A stretch of DNA of 64,000 nucleotides from Alistipes sp. (GTDB lineage Bacteria > Bacteroidota > Bacteroidia > Bacteroidales > Rikenellaceae). The DNA lies in the NCBI GenBank assembly GCA_017463615.1, contig JAFTOU010000020.1, forward strand, positions 62,001 to 126,000. Direction: 5' to 3'. A program made the translations under genes and the position numbers. The notes under the pieces are model-generated. The model made no database searches. It was not told the DNA's origin and saw only the letters and a program-made list of their open reading frames with translations. Positions 7,832 to 16,307 of the stretch are shown piece after piece (position 1 is the first letter of the stretch; every line of letters begins with the position of its first letter).

Positions 7832-8608
7832 TTATTCAATACTGAACAAATCTGCATCGCGCAGCGTTGGGAACTGCTTGCGGCGCTGTCGTAGCTCCTG
7901 CAAATCTACCTCGGCAATGGCTACACACTCGCCCTCGCCGCACTCTGCAATGCTCTGCCCAAAGCTGTCCCAGATGACCGAGCCGCCGTTGTAGTCGCAG
8001 TAGATATCTTTCCCCGTGCGGTTTACCGCCACAACAAAGGCTTCGTTCTCTATCGCTCGCGATGCCGAGAGTGTCCGCCACGCAGCAGCCCGCGGAGTAG
8101 GGAAGGAGGCGATGTAGATAATCGCATCGTACTCATACCTGCCACCTATAAGGCGATTGCGCGCAAAGACCGGAAAGCGAATGTCGTAGCAGGTCTGCAG
8201 CAGAAACTTTACCCCCTGCCACTCAACCACTACGCGCTCACTGCCCGCCGTGTAACGCTTGGTCTCGCCACCAATGCGAAAGAGGTGACGCTTGTCGTAT
8301 CGCGCCGCAATACCCTCGGGCGTTACGAAGTAGTGACGATTGTAAATCTTGCCACCCTCGCGAATGACGAGCGAGCCAGAAAGAGCGCAGCTGCGATTTT
8401 TCGCCGTTGCAACCATCCACTGTAGTGCCTCACACTCCTCCTCTGCCTGCGCAACATCCTGACCCTCAATCACAAAGCCAGTGCTCCACATCTCGGGCAG
8501 AATGTATAGGTCAGCCGCCTCGGAAGATGCAATCAACTCCTCCGCCCGCGCAATATTCGCCTTCGCATCGCACCAAACGATGTCGGTCTGAACAAGAGCA
8601 ATCTTCAT
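7832..8608 (-). CDS. Carbon-nitrogen hydrolase, omega-amidase (YafV) type
   Basis: A 258-residue nitrilase-superfamily amidase. The Glu-Lys-Cys triad is visible as LPEMWSTGF (Glu near 46), YDKRHLFRIGGE (Lys near 110) and LLQTCYDIRFPVF (Cys near 145). The closest family is YafV/NIT2 omega-amidase, which hydrolyses alpha-ketoglutaramate and ketosuccinamate and releases ammonia. That is inference from motif context. Start set at the ATG giving MKIALVQTD; ten further upstream codons are not conserved. It lies downstream of guaA, separated by a terminator hairpin. Confidence 0.85.
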   Translation of the reverse strand: MKIALVQTDIVWCDAKANIARAEELIASSEAADLYILPEMWSTGFVIEGQDVAQAEEECEALQWMVATAKNRSCALSGSLVIREGGKIYNRHYFVTPEGIAARYDKRHLFRIGGETKRYTAGSERVVVEWQGVKFLLQTCYDIRFPVFARNRLIGGRYEYDAIIYIASFPTPRAAAWRTLSASRAIENEAFVVAVNRTGKDIYCDYNGGSVIWDSFGQSIAECGEGECVAIAEVDLQELRQRRKQFPTLRDADLFSIE

Positions 8609-8624
8609 AGTGTTATTACAAAAA

Positions 8625-8644
8625 GAGCCGACTTTCATCGGCTC
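8625..8644 (-). terminator. Terminator of the guaB-guaA unit
   Basis: GAGCCGA and TCGGCTC arms around a 6-base loop, followed by TTTTT on the minus strand. It sits between the guaA stop and the nitrilase ATG. Confidence 0.7.
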
Positions 8645-8675
8645 AAGTTAGTATTACAAATGGGTGGCATAGTGC

Positions 8676-9983
8676 CTATTCCCACTCTATTGTTGCGTTT
8701 GGCTTCGGAGACATATCGTAGCAGACGCGGTTTACATTCTTCACCTCGGCGAGGATGCGGTCGGTGATGCGGCAGAGGATGTCCCAGTCGATGCGCTCGA
8801 TGGTTGCTGTCATAGCGTCCACGGTGTTTACAGCGCGGAGGATTACTGGGTACTCGTATGAGCGAGCGTTATCGCGCACACCTACACTCTTGAAGTCAGG
8901 CACCACGGTGAAGTACTGCCAAACCTTCTTATCCAGACCTGCCTTAGCGAACTCCTCGCGAAGGATAGCGTCAGACTCGCGTACAGCCTCCAGACGCTCG
9001 CGGGTGATAGCCCCCAGCACGCGCACGCCGAGACCTGGGCCTGGGAATGGCTGGCGGTATACCATCTCGTATGGCAGACCGAGCTCCAGACCGCAAGCGC
9101 GAACCTCGTCCTTGAAGAGCTGGCGCAGTGGCTCAACGAGCTCAAACTGCAGATCCTCTGGCAGACCACCCACATTGTGGTGTGACTTTACCATCTTAGC
9201 GGTCTTGGTGCCGCTCTCCACGATATCTGGGTAGATAGTACCCTGACCGAGGAAGTCAATACCGTCCAGCTTGCGAGCCTCCTCCTCAAATACGCGGATA
9301 AACTCGCTGCCGATAATCTTACGCTTCTGCTCAGGGTCAGCTACGCCCTCAAGTTTTGTGAGGAAGCGCTCTGTAGCATCTACATAGATAAGGTTTGCGC
9401 AGAGCTGGTTGCGGAACACCTCCACAACATTCTCGCTCTCGCCCTTACGCATCAGACCGTGATTTACATGCACACAGACCAAGTTCTCGCCAATAGCCTT
9501 GAGCAGCAGCGCAGCCACTACGGAGCTATCAACACCACCCGAGAGGGCAAGAAGTACCTTGCGGTTACCCACCTGACGGCGGATAAGCTCCACCTGGTCG
9601 TTCACGAAGTTGGTCATATTCCAGTTTGCCTCAGCCTTGCAGACATCAAAGACAAACTCCTTTACGGCAGCCTTGATAGCCTCTACATCGTCAGTAAACT
9701 GTGGCATCTTAACCTCGCACAGAGCCTTGCTGTGACCTGCAGCGATAACTGGGAAGCCAGCCTCGTATATCTCTGGGAGAACATCAATCTCCACACCGTC
9801 AATAACATTGTTCGGACCGCCGTTGATAATCACACCCTTAACATTTGGCAGAGCCTTGAGCTCAGCAGCGGTGATGTCGTGTGGGTATATCTCGCTGTAT
9901 ACACCAAGCGCACGGATGGCACGGGCAAGCACAGTATTCTCGTGGCTACCCAAGTCCAGAATAACAATCATGTCTTGTTTCAT
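8676..9983 (-). CDS. guaA: GMP synthase with a truncated, inactive glutaminase domain
   Basis: Converts XMP to GMP. The ATP-pyrophosphatase part is complete: LSGGVDSS P-loop at residues 147-154, then GQGTIYPD, KSHHNVGGLP, PFPGPGLGVRVLG and the C-terminal dimerisation domain ending IEWE. The protein has 435 residues against about 510-525 usually. The shortage lies in the N-terminal glutaminase: it begins normally (IVILDLGSHENTVLARAIR), but GVCYG with the nucleophile is replaced by AAGHS (81-85), and about 80 residues holding the catalytic His and Glu are deleted before the linker. The frame is open throughout, so this is a clean internal loss. I infer an ammonia-dependent enzyme unless a glutaminase subunit exists elsewhere. 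Downstream of guaB. Confidence 0.92.
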   Translation of the reverse strand: MKQDMIVILDLGSHENTVLARAIRALGVYSEIYPHDITAAELKALPNVKGVIINGGPNNVIDGVEIDVLPEIYEAGFPVIAAGHSKALCEVKMPQFTDDVEAIKAAVKEFVFDVCKAEANWNMTNFVNDQVELIRRQVGNRKVLLALSGGVDSSVVAALLLKAIGENLVCVHVNHGLMRKGESENVVEVFRNQLCANLIYVDATERFLTKLEGVADPEQKRKIIGSEFIRVFEEEARKLDGIDFLGQGTIYPDIVESGTKTAKMVKSHHNVGGLPEDLQFELVEPLRQLFKDEVRACGLELGLPYEMVYRQPFPGPGLGVRVLGAITRERLEAVRESDAILREEFAKAGLDKKVWQYFTVVPDFKSVGVRDNARSYEYPVILRAVNTVDAMTATIERIDWDILCRITDRILAEVKNVNRVCYDMSPKPNATIEWE

Positions 9984-10019
9984 AACAACCTGTAAATATA
10001 ATTTAGTAACCTAATAGTC

Positions 10020-11492
10020 TTACTCGCCGCGGGTGTAGTTAGGGGTCTCGCGGGTGATGGTGATGTCGTGTGGGTGGTTCTCAATAACGCCACTTGCAGT
10101 TACGCGGATAAAGCGAGCTGTGCGCAGTGTAGCCAAATCCTTAGCACCGCAGTAACCCATACCCGAGCGGATACCACCGATAAGCTGATATACAGTCTCG
10201 TTGAGTGCGCCCTTGAATGGCACGCGACCAACGATACCCTCTGGAACGAGCTTGTTGGCATTCTTCTCGCCATCCTGGAAGTAACGGTCTGTAGAGCCAG
10301 CCTTCATAGCGTCAATAGAGCCCATACCACGGTAGGTCTTGAACTTACGACCGTTGTAGATGATAGTCTCGCCCGGAGCCTCCTCAGTGCCAGCAAACAT
10401 TGAGCCACACATCACGCAGTCGCCACCAGCAGCCAGAGCCTTGACAATATCGCCAGAGTAGCGCAGACCACCATCAGCGATTACGGCAACATCCATATCC
10501 TTTACGGCATTTGATACATCAAAGATAGCGGTGAGCTGTGGAACACCTACACCTGCAATGATACGGGTAGTACAGATAGAGCCAGGGCCGATACCAACCT
10601 TGATACCGTCAGCACCATTCTCTGCCAGATAGCGTGCAGCCTCAGCAGTTGCGATATTACCTACGACAACATCCAGATGTGGATACTTCTCCTTGATGCG
10701 CTTGAGCAGGGTAACGATGTTCTTAGAGTGGCCGTGTGCAGAGTCAAGCACTACAGCATCTACAGACTCGGCAACCAGTGCATCTACACGCTCCATAGAG
10801 TCGGCAGTAACGCCCACACCTGCAGCTACGCGGAGACGACCCTTGCTATCCTTACAAGCATTTGGATGGTCCTGAACCTTTGTAAGGTCCTTGTATGTGA
10901 TAAGACCTACCAGATGACCCTCAGCGTCTACTACTGGCAGCTTCTCAATCTTGTTGCGAAGCAGTACCTCGGTAACATCCTCAGCCTCTGGGTTGGTGAT
11001 AGTTACCAGATTCTCGGAGGTCATAACCTCGGCAATCTGACGGTTCATATCTTTCTGGAAACGCAGGTCGCGGTTTGTAACGATACCTACCAGCATACGG
11101 TTCTCGTCTACCACTGGAATACCGCCAATCTTATTCTCGCGCATCAGTGCCAGAGCATCGCCCACGGTCTGCTCGCCAGTGATTGTCACTGGGTCGTAAA
11201 TCATACCGTTCTCAGCGCGCTTTACACGACGCACCTGAGCAGCCTGCTCGGCAATAGACATATTCTTGTGAATTACGCCGATACCACCCTCGCGAGCAAT
11301 GGCAATAGCCATCGGAGCCTCGGTTACGGTATCCATAGCAGCTGAAACAATAGGAATGTTAAGTGCAATGTTGCGTGAGAAACGACTCTTTACGCTAACC
11401 TCGCGTGGAAGTACCTCTGAGTAGGCTGGAATAAGCAACACATCATCAAAGGTCAAACCCTCTTGCTGAACTCTCTCTGTTAAAAACGACAT
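10020..11492 (-). CDS. guaB: Inosine-5'-monophosphate dehydrogenase
   Basis: Oxidises IMP to XMP, the first step of the GMP branch. Full length (490 residues): [13 protein letters not shown] at the start, two CBS domains (about 95-210), and the catalytic loop [13 protein letters not shown] with the active Cys near residue 306. Further on are the flap with GMGSIDAMK and the mobile arg region. Followed 36 bases later by guaA, so guaBA form one minus-strand unit, divergent from the purine operon. A leader of about 220 bases with a terminator-like hairpin lies between its promoter and ATG. Confidence 0.96.
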   Translation of the reverse strand: MSFLTERVQQEGLTFDDVLLIPAYSEVLPREVSVKSRFSRNIALNIPIVSAAMDTVTEAPMAIAIAREGGIGVIHKNMSIAEQAAQVRRVKRAENGMIYDPVTITGEQTVGDALALMRENKIGGIPVVDENRMLVGIVTNRDLRFQKDMNRQIAEVMTSENLVTITNPEAEDVTEVLLRNKIEKLPVVDAEGHLVGLITYKDLTKVQDHPNACKDSKGRLRVAAGVGVTADSMERVDALVAESVDAVVLDSAHGHSKNIVTLLKRIKEKYPHLDVVVGNIATAEAARYLAENGADGIKVGIGPGSICTTRIIAGVGVPQLTAIFDVSNAVKDMDVAVIADGGLRYSGDIVKALAAGGDCVMCGSMFAGTEEAPGETIIYNGRKFKTYRGMGSIDAMKAGSTDRYFQDGEKNANKLVPEGIVGRVPFKGALNETVYQLIGGIRSGMGYCGAKDLATLRTARFIRVTASGVIENHPHDITITRETPNYTRGE

Positions 11493-11720
11493 AACTTACT
11501 TTATTTTTATTTGTTAAACATACTCTAAATCCAAAAGGCGGGGCATAATTGTTTACAAAAAGCGAGGCACAATCGCACCCCGCTTAAATCACAAACTCCC
11601 CCACTCAGCTACGCACAGACCGCACACGCCCTTACCATTAAGCCCGAACTGCACGCTGCAAATAATCGGACCGCTAAGACGAATGTGGTTAAGTGCTCTC
11701 ATCGGTAGAATTTATTTGTG
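11493..11720 (-). promoter_or_regulatory. Structured guaB leader with terminator-like hairpin (possible attenuator)
   Basis: The 5' leader of guaB, about 220 bases. Near 11560-11585 an 8-bp stem with one G-T pair (AAGCGGGG with CCTCGCTT on the minus strand) is followed by TTTT. A second block, TGCCCCGCC (11537-11545), could pair instead with the same GCGGGG, giving mutually exclusive structures. Upstream, another hairpin (arms GTCCGA and TCGGGC) is visible near 11645-11680. It matches no riboswitch class that I recognise. Regulatory role is inferred from this layout only. Confidence 0.45.
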
Positions 11721-11751
11721 CAAAGGTAGGGATTGTTTTGCAACTAAACAA
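11721..11751 (-). promoter_or_regulatory. guaB promoter
   Basis: On the minus strand TTG (11749-11751), 20 bases of spacer, then TACCTTTG (11721-11728), a good Bacteroidota -33/-7 pair. It is divergent from the purine operon promoter about 110 bases away. Confidence 0.7.
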
Positions 11752-11853
11752 CTTTTTTTGAAGAAAAAATTGAGAAAATAAAATTTTGTTCATTTCGTTG
11801 AAAAAGTGTTGAAAAAAGTGCGCGGAAAATTTTTCTGTACCCGTAAAGTTTTA

Positions 11854-12100
11854 TATTTTTGCCGTATGAAAGAGTTTAAGGCGCATTTCGGGTTTGTTAT
11901 GGGTTCGGGAAGTGTTTTCCGAAAGTCGGCTCGGGTGTGTAAATGTGCGAAAAGATAGCCACTACAACGGATATGTTGCGGTGGCTTTTGCATTGAAAAA
12001 AGTGGGCAGATATGGCTGCGTGGTTGGAGGCTGTGCGGTATGATGATGGTGCTCACAGGGATGGTGAAAACTAAAAAATAAACTAAATAAACAGAAAACT
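11854..12100 (+). promoter_or_regulatory. Purine operon promoter and structured leader with terminator-like hairpin
   Basis: TATTTTTG at 11854-11861 is the likely -7 box; no clear TTTG stands 20 bases upstream. The transcript would then have a leader of about 230 bases. It contains an 8-bp hairpin (11904-11923) and a stronger one at 11957-11986 (AGCCAC...CAAC with GTTG...GTGGCT) followed at once by TTTTG, like an intrinsic terminator ahead of purE. No small reading frame or known riboswitch is recognised. Attenuation is inference. Confidence 0.45.
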
Positions 12101-12568
12101 ATGAAGGTAGCAGTTATTATGGGTTCTACAAGCGACTGGGGCGTAATGTCGGCAGCCGTAGAGACTCTTGAGCAGTTAGGCATTGAGTATGAGAAGCGCG
12201 TAATCAGCGCACATCGTACTCCGCATTTGATGTTTGAGTATGCAACCACAGCTCGCGAGCGTGGCATTGGTGCTATTATCGCCGGTGCAGGTGGCGCAGC
12301 ACATGTTGCAGGTGTTACAGCGGGTCTTACAACCGTGCCGGTTATCGGTGTGCCAATCAAGACCTCGGCTCTTGGTGGTCTGGACTCCCTGCTCTCTATT
12401 GTGCAGATGCCTGGTGGCGTTCCAGTATCTACAACGGCTATCAATGGTGCTAAGAATGCGGCTCTTATTGCAGCATCTATCTTTGCCCTTACCGATCCTG
12501 AGCTTGAGGCTCGCCTTATTGAGTTCCGCAAGAAGCAGACTGAGACTGTCCTTGCAGCAGAGTTGTAA
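12101..12568 (+). CDS. purE: N5-carboxyaminoimidazole ribonucleotide mutase
   Basis: A 155-residue class I PurE that converts N5-CAIR to CAIR. Motifs: MGSTSDWGVM near the N-terminus, SAHRTPHLMFEYA with the catalytic His, and IIAGAGGAAHVAGVTA. Class I enzymes normally need PurK, which is not in this window, and purC is also absent from the operon. First gene of the nine-gene purine operon, 12 bases before purL. Confidence 0.95.
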   Translation: MKVAVIMGSTSDWGVMSAAVETLEQLGIEYEKRVISAHRTPHLMFEYATTARERGIGAIIAGAGGAAHVAGVTAGLTTVPVIGVPIKTSALGGLDSLLSIVQMPGGVPVSTTAINGAKNAALIAASIFALTDPELEARLIEFRKKQTETVLAAEL

Positions 12569-12580
12569 TATCTACAGATT

Positions 12581-15500
12581 ATGAAAAACTATAGAATTTT
12601 TGTTGAGAAATATGCCGAGTTTCAGGTGGAGGCTCACGCTCTGCAGAGCGAGCTGAACGAGAACCTCGGCCTTGCAATCAAGTCGCTCCGCGTGCTGAAT
12701 GTCTACGACCTATTCGGCTTTACTGAGGAGCTTATTGAGCGTTGTCGCTATGCAGTCTTTGGCGAGATTGTCACCGACCGCGTTACCGACCAGTGCCCAC
12801 TTGAGGGTCTGAAGTATCTGGCTGTGGAGTGCCTGCCGGGTCAGTTTGACCAGCGCGCCTCTTCGGCTGTAGACTGCGTGCGCCTTATTGAGCCTACGGC
12901 AGATGTTCGCATCCGCAGCTCAAAGTTGCTTATCTTTGATAATGGCGTGTCGGATGCAGATATTGAGGCTGTGAAGCGTTACTACATCAACGCCGTAGAG
13001 TCTCGCGAGAAGGATTTGAGCCGCCTTTCGGATAACGAGCAGGCAGAGATTCGTCCTGTGCCTATCCTTGAGGGCTTTACCGATATGACCGAGGAGGAGC
13101 TTGCCCCTTACTGCAAGGCAAATTCGCTGGCTATGAATGCCGATGACCTGCGCGAGGTTGTAAACTACTTCAAGGGCGAGGGTCGTAACCCTTCGCAGAC
13201 GGAGCTTCGCATCCTTGATACATACTGGTCAGACCACTGCCGCCACACAACCTTCACTACGGAGATTACCGAGATAAAGATTGACGACTCGTTTATGAAG
13301 AACGAGTTTGAGGCTGCCCTTGCCGAGTTCGGTATGATGCGCAGTGAGCTCGGTCGTGAGCATAAGAGCCTCTGCCTTATGGAGCTGGCTACTATCGGTG
13401 CTCGCTACCTTCGTCACAAGGGTCTGCTGGATGATATGGAGCAGAGCGAGGAGAATAACGCTTGCAGCATCTTCGTAGATGTAGATGTGGATGGTCAGAC
13501 AGAGAAGTGGTTGCTCCAGTTTAAGAACGAGACCCACAACCACCCAACCGAGATTGAACCATTCGGTGGTGCATCAACCTGTCTTGGTGGTGCTATTCGT
13601 GACCCACTGTCAGGTCGTGCCTATGTATATCAGGCTATGCGCGTGACAGGTGCTGGCGATATATATAAAGGTGTTGCTCAGACAATGGCTGGCAAGCTGC
13701 CTCAGCGCGTAATCTCTCGCAAGGCTGCTGCGGGCTACTCAAGCTATGGTAACCAGATTGGTCTTGCTACTACACATGTACGCGAGATTTACCACGATAA
13801 CTATGTAGCAAAGCGCCTTGAGGTGGGCGCTGTTGTAGGTGCTGTTAAGGCTGAGAATGTTCGCCGTGAGTCTCCAGCTCCGGGCGATGTTGTACTGCTT
13901 ATGGGTGGTCGCACAGGTCGTGACGGTATCGGCGGTGCTACAGGTTCGTCTAAGCAGCATACTGCCGCTTCACTTGAGGAGTGCGGCTCGGAGGTGCAGA
14001 AGGGTAATGCTCCTGAGGAGCGTAAGATTCAGCGTCTGTTCCGTCGTGCAGATGTTACCCGCCTGATTAAGAAGTCTAACGACTTTGGTGCTGGTGGTGT
14101 GAGCGTGGCTATTGGCGAGCTTACAGATGGTCTGGATATCTACCTTGACCGCGTGCCAGTGAAGTATAGCGGTCTGAACTCTACTGAGCTTGCTATTAGC
14201 GAGTCGCAGGAGCGTATGGCTGTGGTTGTGGAGCGCAAGGATATGGAGACTATGATGGCTCTGTGTGCAGAGGAGAATGTTGAGGTTACCTATGTTGCCG
14301 ATGTGACAGATACCTCGCGTATGCGTATGTACTTCCACGACCGCCTTATCGTAGACCTCAAGCGCGAGTTTATTGATAGCGCAGGTGCAAAGCACTATAC
14401 ACAGATTACTATCCCAGCAGTAGCGGAGTGCAACCCATTTGCACGCACTGTTGAGGGCGAGAATATTGAGCAGAAGATGGTCGCTAACCTCAAGGATTGG
14501 AATGTGGTTAGCCAGAAGGGTCTTATTGAGATGTTTGACTCTACCATCGGTGCCTCTACCGTGCTTATGCCATTTGGTGGTCGTACACAGGCTACCGAGA
14601 GTCAGGTATCTGTGCAGACGCTACCAGTGCGCCATGGTAAGACCAACACTGCAAGTATTATGGCATTTGGCTACAACCCTTATATCTCAAGCTGGAGTCC
14701 ATACCACGGTGCACAGTATGCCGTTGTTGAGGCTGTGGCAAAGGTTGTTGCTGCAGGTGCACGATTTGATAAGATGCGATTCTCATATCAGGAGTACTTT
14801 GAGCGTATGACCGACCGTAGCTCGTGGGGTAAGCCTATGGCTGCTCTGCTCGGTACAATCCGTATGCAGAAGGCTCTCGGCCTGCCATCTATCGGTGGTA
14901 AGGACTCTATGAGTGGTACTTTCAACGATATCAATGTGCCTCCAACCCTTATCGCATTCGGTATCACTACTGTAGATGCTCGCACAGTTATCAGCCCAGA
15001 GTTCAAGGCTGCAGGACATAAGCTCTACCTTGTAAAGCACACTCCAAATGCGGACTATACCCCTAATTGCGACGCTCTGCGTCACAACTTCACACTGGTT
15101 ACCGACCTTGTGGAGCAGGGTAGCGTTGTTGCCGCTTACGCTGTAGGCTTTGGTGGCGTAGCTGAGGCGGTGGCAAAGATGAGCTTCGGTAATGAGATTG
15201 GTGCAGAGCTCAATATCTCTGAGAGCGAGCTGTTTGACTATAACTACGGCTCTATCCTTGTTGAGAGCACCGCGGAGATTTCGGATGCTGCAGCGCTGCT
15301 TGTGGGTCAGACCGTAGAGCAGAAGAGCATCACTGTAAATGGCACTGCTATCGCTCTGGATACCCTGCTTGAGGCAAATACAACCCGCTTTGAGAGCGTA
15401 TATCCATCTAAGGGTCTGAAGGGCGAGCCTTGCCGCGAGGCAAACTGCACCGCCGCAGCACCTAAGTACAAGGGTGGCAAGGTTGATACCGTTAAGGTCT

Positions 15501-16288
15501 ACCTGCCAGTATTCCCAGGTACTAACTGCGACTACGATACTGCTCGCGCCTTTGAGCGTGCGGGTGCAAAGACCGAGATTGGCGTATTCTGCAACCTTAC
15601 CTCGGATGCTATCTTTGACTCTATCAACCGTATGTGCGAGGCTATTGACAATAGCCACATCCTGGTACTGAGTGGTGGCTTCTCGCTCGGTGACGAGCCA
15701 GATGGTAGTGGTAAGTTTATCGCAGGCGTGCTCAACAATGCACAGGTTACCAAGTCTGTTCACGCACTGCTTGAGCGTGGCGGTCTGATTTTGGGTATCT
15801 GCAACGGTTTCCAGGCACTGGTTAAGTCGGGTCTGCTGCCTTATGGTCGCCTGGGTATGGTCACTACCGCATCGCCAACCCTCTTCCATAACGATATTCA
15901 CCGTCACATCTCGCAGATTGTAACCACCCGCGTGGGAACAACCGCTTCTCCATGGTTGTCATCATTCAAGGTGGGCGATATGCACTCTATAGCTGTCAGC
16001 CACGGCGAGGGTAAGTTTGTCGTAAGTGCAGAGCTTGCCGAGGAGCTGTTTGCTAACGGTCAGGTGGCGTTCCAGTATACAGACGCCCAGGGTCGTGTGA
16101 CTACCGATGCTCCATATAACCCTAACGGCTCGTCGTACGGTATTGAGGGTATCATCAGCCGCGACGGTCAGATTCTGGGTAAGATGGGCCATACAGAGCG
16201 ATATACCGAGGGCCTGTTCAAGAATATCGCTGGCGAGAAGTGTCAGAATATCTTTGATAACGCAGTTAAATATTTTACAGAGGAGTAA
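12581..16288 (+). CDS. purL: Phosphoribosylformylglycinamidine synthase, large single-chain form
   Basis: Converts FGAR to FGAM using ATP and glutamine. At 1235 residues it is the fused type: PurS-like N-terminus, linker, two ATP-binding synthase halves (FKNETHNHPTEIEPFGGASTC region, GGKDSMSGTF), and a C-terminal glutaminase. Unlike PurF, CarA and GuaA in this window, the glutaminase triad is intact: Cys1074 in GICNGFQ, His1204 and Glu1206 in GHTER. It therefore serves as an internal control for the loss seen in the other three. Spaced 12 bases from purE and 19 from purF. Confidence 0.96.
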   Translation: MKNYRIFVEKYAEFQVEAHALQSELNENLGLAIKSLRVLNVYDLFGFTEELIERCRYAVFGEIVTDRVTDQCPLEGLKYLAVECLPGQFDQRASSAVDCVRLIEPTADVRIRSSKLLIFDNGVSDADIEAVKRYYINAVESREKDLSRLSDNEQAEIRPVPILEGFTDMTEEELAPYCKANSLAMNADDLREVVNYFKGEGRNPSQTELRILDTYWSDHCRHTTFTTEITEIKIDDSFMKNEFEAALAEFGMMRSELGREHKSLCLMELATIGARYLRHKGLLDDMEQSEENNACSIFVDVDVDGQTEKWLLQFKNETHNHPTEIEPFGGASTCLGGAIRDPLSGRAYVYQAMRVTGAGDIYKGVAQTMAGKLPQRVISRKAAAGYSSYGNQIGLATTHVREIYHDNYVAKRLEVGAVVGAVKAENVRRESPAPGDVVLLMGGRTGRDGIGGATGSSKQHTAASLEECGSEVQKGNAPEERKIQRLFRRADVTRLIKKSNDFGAGGVSVAIGELTDGLDIYLDRVPVKYSGLNSTELAISESQERMAVVVERKDMETMMALCAEENVEVTYVADVTDTSRMRMYFHDRLIVDLKREFIDSAGAKHYTQITIPAVAECNPFARTVEGENIEQKMVANLKDWNVVSQKGLIEMFDSTIGASTVLMPFGGRTQATESQVSVQTLPVRHGKTNTASIMAFGYNPYISSWSPYHGAQYAVVEAVAKVVAAGARFDKMRFSYQEYFERMTDRSSWGKPMAALLGTIRMQKALGLPSIGGKDSMSGTFNDINVPPTLIAFGITTVDARTVISPEFKAAGHKLYLVKHTPNADYTPNCDALRHNFTLVTDLVEQGSVVAAYAVGFGGVAEAVAKMSFGNEIGAELNISESELFDYNYGSILVESTAEISDAAALLVGQTVEQKSITVNGTAIALDTLLEANTTRFESVYPSKGLKGEPCREANCTAAAPKYKGGKVDTVKVYLPVFPGTNCDYDTARAFERAGAKTEIGVFCNLTSDAIFDSINRMCEAIDNSHILVLSGGFSLGDEPDGSGKFIAGVLNNAQVTKSVHALLERGGLILGICNGFQALVKSGLLPYGRLGMVTTASPTLFHNDIHRHISQIVTTRVGTTASPWLSSFKVGDMHSIAVSHGEGKFVVSAELAEELFANGQVAFQYTDAQGRVTTDAPYNPNGSSYGIEGIISRDGQILGKMGHTERYTEGLFKNIAGEKCQNIFDNAVKYFTEE

Positions 16289-16307
16289 TATATAATATAT
16301 AGGTATA

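Noticed and set aside
9640-9760. Frameshift or assembly error as the cause of the short GuaA
   Set aside because: The frame is open across the region, joins conserved sequence on both sides, and no leftover glutaminase sequence is visible in other frames. The parallel changes in PurF and CarA make an artefact less likely.
14783-15907. Long minus-strand open frame inside purL (374 codons), and similar ones inside purB-folD, carA and pyrC
   Set aside because: They are antisense to highly conserved genes and their residues look random. They come from biased codon use in the real genes.
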